Below, in pieces: positions 1 to 6,490 of a stretch of 13,113 bases of DNA; position 1 is the first letter of the stretch, and the number at the start of each line of letters is the position of its first letter. The translations under genes were made by a program, and so were the position numbers. Origin of the DNA: Methylococcales bacterium (GTDB lineage: Bacteria; Pseudomonadota; Gammaproteobacteria; Methylococcales; Methylomonadaceae); NCBI GenBank assembly GCA_023134955.1, contig JAGLUC010000200.1, positions 1-13,113 of the forward strand, in the 5' to 3' direction. The notes below the pieces were generated by a model. That model saw only the letters and a list, made by a program, of their open reading frames with translations. It did no database searches and had not been told where the DNA came from.

Positions 1-24
1 CATTAAAAGGGAAGAAGCAGGTTG

Positions 25-101
25 TTGATTTATCAGGCTTGTGCAACAAGGATGTTGCACCAGAGCTTACATGGACGTATTCACGCGTCCTGATAAATCA
101 A
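25..101. repeat. Structured repeat-like element with nested inverted repeats
   Basis: A perfect 13-bp inverted repeat (TTGATTTATCAGG at 25-37, its complement at 89-101) encloses two smaller hairpins. These are GTGCAAC/GTTGCAC at 41-47/54-60, with AAGGAT in the loop, and GGACG/CGTCC at 73-77/86-90, the latter overlapping the outer arm by two bases. A single strand could form a cloverleaf-like shape. No convincing gene covers it. The compact nested layout resembles dispersed intergenic palindromic elements of proteobacteria, but repetition elsewhere in the genome cannot be seen from here. Confidence 0.55.
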
Positions 102-145
102 TGATCTGCATCTTTCAAGTTCAGGATGGGACGAGTAGATACCAT

Positions 146-167
146 AAAAAACAGATAAAAATACCTG
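146..167 (-). terminator. Weak intrinsic terminator of the c-di-GMP signalling gene
   Basis: Read on the minus strand just after the stop codon of the 173-3820 gene, CAGGTA-TTTT-TATCTG can form a 6-bp stem (one G.U pair) with a 4-base loop, followed directly by six T residues. The stem is short, so termination may be inefficient. Confidence 0.4.
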
Positions 168-172
168 CCTCC

Positions 173-3100
173 TTATTCAAGAAAATCATTCACTTGTTTG
201 AATACGGTTTGTAGTTCAATCAGTCCATTTCTTGCTTCATCAATTTTCTCTGATTGATATTTAATTAATAAATTATTAGCAATATGATGAATTTCATTAG
301 TTGATTGCTCAAGTTTCTCTAACCATTGTGCTTCAAACAATTGTCCTTGTTGCTCCCTTTTTATCCAGGCTCTACAATGACATTTTTTTTCTTCAATGAT
401 TGGCCAGTGCTTAGTTTCATCGGGTGATTTCTTGATATTATTTTCAAATTTGTCAAACCATCGCTTAAAGGTAAGTTTAAATATTGCCAGTTTCTTTTCT
501 GTTGGTGTGAATATTTTATTACCAATGGATAACCATGCTTTATTGGGCTGATAATTATTTAACCATTCTGGAAGCTCATTTGCTGGCATGGGTCTGGCAA
601 TACCATAACCTTGAGCCAGTTCACAATTCATAAGTAATAGCATCAAGCCATCTTCATTCGTTTCAACCCCCTCTGCAATGACTTGTCGACTAAATGAATC
701 CGCTAATCCAATCACACTCTCACCGATAGCATAATCATTGGGATCAGATAGAATATTTCGCACAAAGCTCTGGTCAATCTTAATGGTATTGGTATGCAGG
801 TTTCTCAGGTGAGTGAGTGATGAATACCCTGTTCCAAAATCATCAAGTGCAATTTGAACGCCGAGCGCCTCCCTACAGGTTTTAATGATCTTGCTGATGG
901 TATTAAGGTCACCCAAGGCACTGCTTTCTAATATCTCCAATTGAAAATATCTGGAATTAATGTCAGGATATTTAGCTAAAACAGTATCAAGATCAGCAGA
1001 GAATGATGAAGACAACAAATGCCCGGAAGAAATATTAACACTTAGTTGAAGCCTAATGCCTTGTTCACGCCATAAATCAAGCTGGTTAAGTACTTCATTA
1101 ATTACCCAGTTACCTATTTTAACTTCTAACTCTGTATTTTCAATAATGGGTAAAAATTCAGCAGGCAGTATCACTCCTTGTTGTGGATGTATCCAGCGAA
1201 TAAGTGCCTCTGCCCCATATACTGCACCCGTTCTCATATTGATTTTAGGTTGGTAATACAGGCAAAACTGCTGATTTTTTAAAGCATCTTTTATTTCATG
1301 TAAACGATGGTTTTTCTTTATGAGTTGCCGGTCTTCTTCAGCGTTAAACTGATGATAAGTATTACGACCGATTAATTTAGCCTGATACATTGCTTGATCA
1401 GCATGGCGTATTAATGTGTCCAAATCTGCATTGTCTTGTGGATATAGCGAATAACCAATAGATGCCGTAATGTAAACTGCATGACCGTCAATTAAATAGG
1501 GTTGAGAAATCATCCCAAGTAGCCTGTCTAATAAGTGTTTACATTGCTTATTTTTTTTAATATCACCGAGCAGAATAACAAATTCATCACCACCTAATCG
1601 AGAAACAGTATCTTCTTCTCTAATGATAGATTTAATACGTGCTGCAATTTCAATTAATAGCTTATCGCCAGCATCATGTCCATAAGTGTCATTTACGGGT
1701 TTAAAATTATCAAGATCAAGAAAGCAAGTAGCCAATAAGGAATTAGTTCGTTTGCTGTGTCCAATTGCCTGATTAAAGCGATCTGCTAACAGAATACGAT
1801 TAGGCAGTTGAGTCAACACATCGTAATGCGCCATCAGCTCCAGAGTTTGTTGTTGTTTTTTGCTCTGAGTAATATCAGAAAATACACCTACATAGTTTAA
1901 AGGTTTTTCATCATCACCCAATATGGATGAAATAGTTAATGACTCGGCAAACAGCTCACCATCTTTTTTTCGACTCCAGACCTCACCACGCCAGTACCCT
2001 TGTTTAATTAATGCCTGCCCTATGGCTGAATAAAATTCAGGGGGGTGTTTGTCAGAGTTAAGAAGGTTTGAGTTTTTACCCAGAACTTCTTTGCGAGAAT
2101 AGCCTGTTATTTCATAAAATGCAGGATTAACATCGGTTATAACGCCTTTAATATCCGTAATCATAATGCCTTCACGGATGTCATTAAAAACTCTTGCCAA
2201 AAGTTGTAGCTTTTCCTCAGATTGCTTACGTTGACTGATGTCACGAATAAAGGCGTTAAATTCATATCTCCCCTTCATTTTGATGGGGGCAATGATAAGC
2301 TCAATAGGGAATTCATGTCCCTCGCGATGGAGTCCTTCAATTTCAACTGTCTTGTTTAAGACTGGATTATATCCAGTTGTGATGAACCGACGCAAACCTT
2401 CAGTATATGCGGTCCAAAAGCGTAGTGGGATAATTTTTTCATGTAAAGCCTGACCGATAATTTCTTCATCTTTCCAGCCAAAAATACTTTCTGCTTGATG
2501 ACTCCAGCCAATAACCACTCCTTCAGCATTCATTTGTATCATGCCATCAGGTGCTGAATTAATAATGGCATGTATCCGCGCCTTATCTTCTTTTTCTCTC
2601 TTTATCAACTGAGCCAGGTTATCAGCCATACTATTAAAACTATCAGCTAAGGATTTGAATTCACTATTAGAGTTAAAATGAAGTCGGTTGCTAAAATCAC
2701 CTTTGAAAAAGTTCAGTGTAGTATGCGAAATAAATTCAATATTTCTTTGGGTCGCTATATATAAGCCAATAGCGAAATAAAATAATACTAAAAATGACAC
2801 TACAATAGTAATTTTGCAAATAAGTAATGTGCGTTCTACATGAGTGAGGTGATTATTAATCAGTTGATTAATGGTTGGCAAAAGAGACTGAAAAAGTGAG
2901 CTATAGGTTGAATCAATTGCAGCAGTTGTAATATCAAAAAAATTTGTCGGTGATATGCTATATAAACCCAGAATAATATCAGATTCCATCAGTTTGAAAA
3001 TATGTTGAGAATGCTCTGAAATATCTTTGGACAAAGAGCTAAGCAAAGGTTGTAAGGTTGAATTAACCCTCCTGGTTTTCTTAAAATTAATTTCAAGATT

Positions 3101-3820
3101 CTGGATTGCTGTCTCTGCTTGCGCTCTAAGTATCTTAATCTGTATTCGCTGGTCTTCGGTAGAGTTCTTTTTAGCAAGCAGACCCATACTATAGGCTCGT
3201 ATTCTTCCCAGATTTTCCTGCGTAGTCGTTAATTGGTAGAGTGCTGTGTTTATCAGATAATATGCATCAAGGTCTGGGTGGTTAGTTAATTTATATTTAT
3301 CTGCAATAAACTGCCCCAAAAATAGCATTTGATTAATCAGTTCAGTATGTTGAGTGAAGTTGTCTTGTTGTGATAATTTTATGCCATTATCTGATAATTG
3401 ATCCCATTCATTGCGTATTTTTTGCCAGGTTATTCCGCTAGTGATGGTATCTGGGAGTGTTTTTTCTAATAAGTTGAATGCTGAAATAGATTGAACCAGT
3501 TTTGATAAGCGCTTCTCTTTAAGCTCTAAAGTTCCTCCAAGCACCCCTGCGGAAAGTCCTCTGTGTTGTTGAAATAATTGTACAGCCTTAAATAATGGAG
3601 GAATGTAAGTCAGCCCGATAATTTCTTGTTTTGCTGTTTTAATGTCGTCAGCAAGACGTAAATACAAACTGCTTGATATAACTGAAAAAGATAATAAGGC
3701 AATAAACCCAAGTAGCAATGCTTTTCTGGCGAAATTAAGATGCATCATTAATGCAGCCGCAGGTGCAAAGATAACGCTGAAGTTAATTGGTTTTAATCGT
3801 CGAGATTTACGAATAGTCAT
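173..3820 (-). CDS. Membrane-bound GGDEF-EAL c-di-GMP enzyme with NIT-like sensor, HAMP, two PAS and CZB-like domains
   Basis: Predicted bifunctional c-di-GMP cyclase/phosphodiesterase of the inner membrane, 1215 aa. Order: TM at about 33-55; helical periplasmic region 56-330 with QQHRGLS (84-90) and GRIRA (205-209), which resembles nitrate/nitrite-sensing NIT domains; TM 331-356; HAMP to about 409; PAS 410-530; PAS 536-655; GGDEF 656-825; EAL 837-1085; CZB-like tail 1105-1195. The GGDEF motif (743-747) is intact with an RxxD inhibitory site at 734-737. The EAL residues expected for catalysis are all present: E871, N929, E962, D993, D994, K1014, E1050, Q1070. Both activities are therefore possible. 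The tail has CHCRAW (1147-1152) and H1178/H1179, like zinc-binding CZB domains, but the usual first His is not evident. No good ribosome site precedes the chosen ATG; the M25/M26 codons (3743-3748) are alternatives. The ligand is unknown; NIT-like is a resemblance only. Confidence 0.9.
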   Translation of the reverse strand: MTIRKSRRLKPINFSVIFAPAAALMMHLNFARKALLLGFIALLSFSVISSSLYLRLADDIKTAKQEIIGLTYIPPLFKAVQLFQQHRGLSAGVLGGTLELKEKRLSKLVQSISAFNLLEKTLPDTITSGITWQKIRNEWDQLSDNGIKLSQQDNFTQHTELINQMLFLGQFIADKYKLTNHPDLDAYYLINTALYQLTTTQENLGRIRAYSMGLLAKKNSTEDQRIQIKILRAQAETAIQNLEINFKKTRRVNSTLQPLLSSLSKDISEHSQHIFKLMESDIILGLYSISPTNFFDITTAAIDSTYSSLFQSLLPTINQLINNHLTHVERTLLICKITIVVSFLVLFYFAIGLYIATQRNIEFISHTTLNFFKGDFSNRLHFNSNSEFKSLADSFNSMADNLAQLIKREKEDKARIHAIINSAPDGMIQMNAEGVVIGWSHQAESIFGWKDEEIIGQALHEKIIPLRFWTAYTEGLRRFITTGYNPVLNKTVEIEGLHREGHEFPIELIIAPIKMKGRYEFNAFIRDISQRKQSEEKLQLLARVFNDIREGIMITDIKGVITDVNPAFYEITGYSRKEVLGKNSNLLNSDKHPPEFYSAIGQALIKQGYWRGEVWSRKKDGELFAESLTISSILGDDEKPLNYVGVFSDITQSKKQQQTLELMAHYDVLTQLPNRILLADRFNQAIGHSKRTNSLLATCFLDLDNFKPVNDTYGHDAGDKLLIEIAARIKSIIREEDTVSRLGGDEFVILLGDIKKNKQCKHLLDRLLGMISQPYLIDGHAVYITASIGYSLYPQDNADLDTLIRHADQAMYQAKLIGRNTYHQFNAEEDRQLIKKNHRLHEIKDALKNQQFCLYYQPKINMRTGAVYGAEALIRWIHPQQGVILPAEFLPIIENTELEVKIGNWVINEVLNQLDLWREQGIRLQLSVNISSGHLLSSSFSADLDTVLAKYPDINSRYFQLEILESSALGDLNTISKIIKTCREALGVQIALDDFGTGYSSLTHLRNLHTNTIKIDQSFVRNILSDPNDYAIGESVIGLADSFSRQVIAEGVETNEDGLMLLLMNCELAQGYGIARPMPANELPEWLNNYQPNKAWLSIGNKIFTPTEKKLAIFKLTFKRWFDKFENNIKKSPDETKHWPIIEEKKCHCRAWIKREQQGQLFEAQWLEKLEQSTNEIHHIANNLLIKYQSEKIDEARNGLIELQTVFKQVNDFLE

Positions 3821-3843
3821 GTTAAGCTTTAATAATCCATAAT

Positions 3844-3880
3844 TTAAGTGCTCCGTTAAGTGTAGACTTAAAATACTTAA
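3844..3880. promoter_or_regulatory. Symmetrical cluster of four TTAAGT hexamers, candidate operator
   Basis: TTAAGT occurs at 3844-3849 and 3856-3861, and its complement ACTTAA at 3866-3871 and 3875-3880. The inner pair makes a perfect palindrome with a 4-base spacer (3856-3871). The cluster lies 24-60 bases upstream of the minus-strand signalling gene's start, where a repressor or activator would bind, or where the leader mRNA could fold. The AT-rich background raises the odds of chance copies; a regulatory role is inference. Confidence 0.35.
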
Positions 3881-4004
3881 TTTTTTAATAGCTTAACAGT
3901 AGAGTGGGAGGTGAAGGGTAAAATATAGTCAAAGTCTGGAATACCAATCGCTCAAATTCATTTTCCCCGCATTTAATGCTGACATAAAAATAATCACATA
4001 CTCA

Positions 4005-4043
4005 GGGGACAGAAAAAAGCAGAACGACAAGGGACATTTTTTG
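4005..4043. repeat. Two GGGACA half-repeats, possible remnant of a dispersed element
   Basis: GGGGACAGAAAAAAG (4005-4019) is followed about 25 bases later by AGGGACATTTTTTG (4030-4043), each copy ending in an A- or T-run. Tandem GGGGACA-type words are often found around REP-associated transposase genes in proteobacteria. No transposase is present here, so at most this is a leftover. The 3821-4061 gap otherwise holds only the TTAAGT cluster and no gene. Confidence 0.25.
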
Positions 4044-4061
4044 CCATTTATGGAGTTCTAA

Positions 4062-4625
4062 TCATTCATGTTTTTTTTCAGTTAAAATACTGTTAAAACT
4101 AAATCCACGATCAATTTTTGCTAGTTCCTCCGAAACTTTGATTGAAAGCTCAGATACCGACACCTCTGAATATATAGCGTAACGCATTAGTGTTTCGGCG
4201 TAAGTCTGTTTATCCTTATACTGGGAATAAAATGCAAACATTAGTGCTGCTAAGCCAGTAACAGTAGTCTGCACAGTTGCAGACTTTATCCATTCCCATT
4301 TACTAGTATTTGTCTTGAATATTATGCTGAATGAAGGCCATAATAACACCGCTAAACCAAATACCAAGGAAAGCCAAAAGAATACTTTATTAAGTAATGC
4401 ATAACTTCTGGCTTTTATATATATGTCGTATATCAGCAGGTATTTCTTTTCAGCCTCTGCTATATTTTCAGGTTTTGCCTGTTGCCTTAATTTTTCAGCG
4501 TAATTAACCAGCAAAGAGGCACTCGTCTGATTAGGCGTAAAAATATCTTCATCTTTTACTTTAGAATCAGCCAGAACAAATGCGCTTGATAGAACAAGAA
4601 AAGCCAGGATAAATTTTTTTAACAT
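4062..4625 (-). CDS. Small two-TM membrane protein coupled to the ferredoxin-type reductase
   Basis: Unrecognised protein of 187 aa. Visible: an N-terminal signal-like segment (basic MLKK, hydrophobic 5-19, possible cleavage after A19), a charged helical stretch 40-76 (AEKLRQQAKPENIAEAEKK), two hydrophobic helices at about 80-103 and 114-134 joined by a short polar loop, and a helical charged C-terminus. Its ATG overlaps the stop of the upstream reductase by one base (TAATG), and no separate ribosome site is evident, so it is probably made by translational coupling and may work with that reductase. A close pair of TM helices flanked by helices superficially recalls SLATT/DUF4231-type 2TM proteins, but a cleaved signal peptide would be unusual for those. 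It could be a membrane anchor or a quinone- or haem-linked partner, but no Cys or obvious His ligand set is visible. Function unknown. Confidence 0.8.
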   Translation of the reverse strand: MLKKFILAFLVLSSAFVLADSKVKDEDIFTPNQTSASLLVNYAEKLRQQAKPENIAEAEKKYLLIYDIYIKARSYALLNKVFFWLSLVFGLAVLLWPSFSIIFKTNTSKWEWIKSATVQTTVTGLAALMFAFYSQYKDKQTYAETLMRYAIYSEVSVSELSIKVSEELAKIDRGFSFNSILTEKKHE

Positions 4626-5599
4626 TATTCATTTACTGAAACATGAAAAGCATCGGTATAAATATCTGCGACTGAAGCCCCTTTGAGAAAAGCTTGAGTT
4701 TTCATCTCAGCAATCATCTCTGGATGTCCACATAGAAATACTCGCCAACCCGTTAAATCAGGTAATGCATCTAAAGCAACCTTATGGGCTCGTCCACTGC
4801 TAAACCCCTCTGGTGCTTCACCTCTTGATATACAAGGCGTGTAATTAAAATTTACTACATCCCTACTTAGTTGGCGCATCTCATCAATTCTATATAAATC
4901 TTCTAATTCACTACTACCATGAAACAAATGAATCGTGCCCGTGTGCCCATGTGAAAGAGCATCACTTATAATTCCGGCAAGCGGTGCTAAACCACTTCCC
5001 GTTCCAACCAGCAATATCCCCTGCTCTTTCCGATCAGGCAGATAAAAACAATGTCCCTGTGGTTCAGAAACTAACAGTTGATCACCCACTTTAATTTCAT
5101 CGTGCACCCATTCACTAAATTGCCCACCTGGTAGGCGGCGAATATGAAATTCAAGGGTTTTGGATTGTTGCGGAATATTAGAAATAGAATAGCTTCGTGT
5201 TAGTCCATCTTCTCTTTGCAAATTAACAAATTGTCCTGCTTTGTACTCTAAAATATCCTGACATTCAACAACCAGTAAAATAGTATTTCTGTTTAGCATT
5301 TCATTAACAACCACTTTGCCTTCAGAAAAGAAATCTGACTGTTCAGGCAGTTTGATCGTCATATCTTGTTCCGGAACACATAGACAAGAAAGAAAGTAAC
5401 CCTGGTTTATTAAAGTATCTTTTAAACCTGATTGCGATTTAGTCAGAGGCACTTTATCAGTACATCGTAATAAACAGGTTTGACATGTACCTTGTCTACA
5501 GGCATACGAGATATCAACATCCTGTCTCAACAGAGCATCAAGCACTACCTCATCAGGTTCACAATTATAATCTTTTTCACCAATAGTTAGTTTTGTCAT
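4625..5599 (-). CDS. 2Fe-2S ferredoxin / FAD / NAD(P)H oxidoreductase
   Basis: Electron-transfer flavoprotein of 324 aa with an N-terminal plant-type ferredoxin domain (1-87) and a ferredoxin-NADP-reductase-like module (about 95-324). Cluster ligands are C34, C39, C42 and C72, in the C-x4-C-x2-C-x29-C spacing of this family. FAD contact motif RSYS is at 135-138, the nucleotide-binding loop GTGSGLAPL at 199-207, and CGHPEM at 290-295. This architecture is that of reductase components of multicomponent oxygenases such as phenol hydroxylase, benzoate dioxygenase and MmoC, which pass NAD(P)H electrons via FAD to 2Fe-2S. No oxygenase subunits are in the window. The upstream neighbour is a truncated globin, so globin haem is a plausible acceptor (inference). 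The downstream membrane gene overlaps its stop. No clear ribosome site precedes the ATG. Cytosolic, with no signal peptide. Confidence 0.9.
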   Translation of the reverse strand: MTKLTIGEKDYNCEPDEVVLDALLRQDVDISYACRQGTCQTCLLRCTDKVPLTKSQSGLKDTLINQGYFLSCLCVPEQDMTIKLPEQSDFFSEGKVVVNEMLNRNTILLVVECQDILEYKAGQFVNLQREDGLTRSYSISNIPQQSKTLEFHIRRLPGGQFSEWVHDEIKVGDQLLVSEPQGHCFYLPDRKEQGILLVGTGSGLAPLAGIISDALSHGHTGTIHLFHGSSELEDLYRIDEMRQLSRDVVNFNYTPCISRGEAPEGFSSGRAHKVALDALPDLTGWRVFLCGHPEMIAEMKTQAFLKGASVADIYTDAFHVSVNE

Positions 5600-5655
5600 T
5601 ATAAATAGAATTTTTATATAAAATTATTGAGCGTCAATAAAGGGCACTTCAAAGT

Positions 5656-5686
5656 AAAAAGGATTGCTTTATCGGCAATCCTTTTT
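5656..5686. terminator. Bidirectional-looking intrinsic terminator between globin and reductase
   Basis: AAAAAGGATTGC (5656-5667) pairs perfectly with GCAATCCTTTTT (5675-5686) around a 7-base loop. A-runs on one side and T-runs on the other give a U-tract in both directions. It lies downstream of the minus-strand globin stop and just upstream of the reductase, so it should end or attenuate globin transcripts and could set globin above reductase in amount. Confidence 0.75.
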
Positions 5687-5779
5687 TTATGATGCTATAT
5701 AGATCCTAGTTTATTATCACTTCAACAATTAAGCGGTAATATTGCTACATCATTCTTTAAATTTTTTAGCTATTAGGAT

Positions 5780-6148
5780 TTATTTACCTAATACATCAGC
5801 ACGAACACTTTCTGCAATTGCTGCTGCTTCACCAATTAATTCAGCAGGCACATTAAGTTCAGTTAATGAGGCTCCTAAATGCTCCATCACTGCATCAAAA
5901 TGAGAATCATCTAAACCATTTTTAACCATCTTGGCATGGACAGTTCGCATATCACCGCCTGTATAATTATTTGGACCACCAAAAGCCATGGTAAAAAAAG
6001 CCTTTTGTTTGGCAATTTGTTGTTCCATATCTGTATTATCAAAAAAACGATTGATTCTATAATCAGCTAGTACTTTTCTATAAAAAAGTTCAACTGCCGC
6101 ATTAACAGCCGCGTCACCGCCAATTCTGTCATATAAAGATTCACTCAT
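5780..6148 (-). CDS. Group 1 truncated haemoglobin (2/2 globin)
   Basis: Cytosolic haem protein of 122 aa in the truncated haemoglobin family, group I (TrHbN/GlbN type), which binds O2 and NO; several members act in NO dioxygenation. Start MSESLYDRIGG. Expected positions are filled: FY at 22-23 (Tyr B10), Gln at E7 (44) and E11 (48), AFGG at 55-58, proximal His F8 in RTVHAKM (H71), and HFDAVMEHL at 83-91. Tyr B10 with Gln E11 is the distal pair of the Mycobacterium tuberculosis TrHbN that stabilises bound O2. The ATG at 6148 is chosen because GAGGTG lies 6 bases upstream (6155-6160). A longer reading from the GTG at 6157 would start inside that ribosome site. Downstream are a terminator and then the reductase; upstream is the divergent Cys-rich regulator. 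Confidence 0.93.
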   Translation of the reverse strand: MSESLYDRIGGDAAVNAAVELFYRKVLADYRINRFFDNTDMEQQIAKQKAFFTMAFGGPNNYTGGDMRTVHAKMVKNGLDDSHFDAVMEHLGASLTELNVPAELIGEAAAIAESVRADVLGK

Positions 6149-6154
6149 AAGTAA

Positions 6155-6160
6155 CACCTC
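6155..6160 (-). promoter_or_regulatory. Ribosome binding site fixing the globin start
   Basis: On the minus strand GAGGTG is followed by 6 bases and then ATG (6148). This is one of the clearest Shine-Dalgarno sequences in the window, and it rules out the upstream in-frame GTG, which is part of the site itself. Confidence 0.75.
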
Positions 6161-6233
6161 ATTTTTGTAATTAAAATAAATAATTCAATATTATCATCGC
6201 TATTAACATAGCATAGGTTGATTGTCATTTGTT

Positions 6234-6286
6234 GGAAGTGAGGCTTTAGCCTCGCCTGACTCATACGAGGCTAAAGCCTTACTTCC
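6234..6286. repeat. Long inverted repeat, REP-like hairpin
   Basis: The 21-base left arm (6234-6254) and right arm (6266-6286) pair at 20 of 21 positions around the 11-base spacer CCTGACTCATA; the single exception is still a G.T pair. The arm core AGGCTTTAGCCT is itself nearly palindromic, so each arm can also fold alone. It is clearly more GC-rich than the surrounding sequence, as dispersed palindromic elements usually are. There is no U-tract, so it is not a typical terminator. Confidence 0.7.
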
Positions 6287-6490
6287 TAAGTAAAAGTTGC
6301 TAGTTTAATCAGCCCAAAAACAAATCTCAGGTTAATTTATGGTACGTTCATAACCATGATAATCATTGAGTCAAAAGAATAACAAATAATTAATGGTTTT
6401 ACAATTAATTTATGTTAAAAGATTTAACTATATAATTATTAATCATTTTTTGATACCATTCTAAATTTAACAATTACTTAATAATCACTA

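Larger units (their letters stand above)
6149..6490. other. Divergent promoter region between globin and regulator
   Basis: A 342-base AT-rich gap with no gene. It contains the globin ribosome site, the 53-bp inverted repeat at 6234-6286, and an 11-bp palindrome ATGATAATCAT at 6356-6366. The 8-mer ATGATAAT in that palindrome also occurs on the minus strand at 6190-6197, 42 bases before the globin start, so each divergent gene has one copy upstream. The words resemble half of a Fur-type box, but AT-rich chance matches are likely. No confident -35/-10 pair was found for either gene. Confidence 0.5.

Noticed and set aside
1..172. Short minus-strand peptide frame (starting near 149) or a gene end entering from the left
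   Set aside because: Frames stop within a few dozen codons and coincide with the palindromic element, so coding use is not supported.
1056..1256. Plus-strand open frame within the c-di-GMP signalling gene
   Set aside because: It lies opposite conserved EAL-domain coding sequence and has no ribosome site; the same holds for frames at 2238-2453, 3642-3842 and 7707-7901.
2989..3177. Second minus-strand open frame inside the signalling gene
   Set aside because: It is a different frame of the periplasmic-domain coding sequence, which is intact and continuous.
4625..5599. Reductase as MmoC of soluble methane monooxygenase
   Set aside because: Domain order fits, but the sequence around the cluster (CRQGTCQTC) and the lack of any mmo genes do not support a specific MmoC call.
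6149..6157. Longer globin starting at GTG 6157 (three extra residues MLL)
   Set aside because: That GTG is part of the GAGGTG ribosome site for the ATG at 6148, and globin homology begins at the shorter start.
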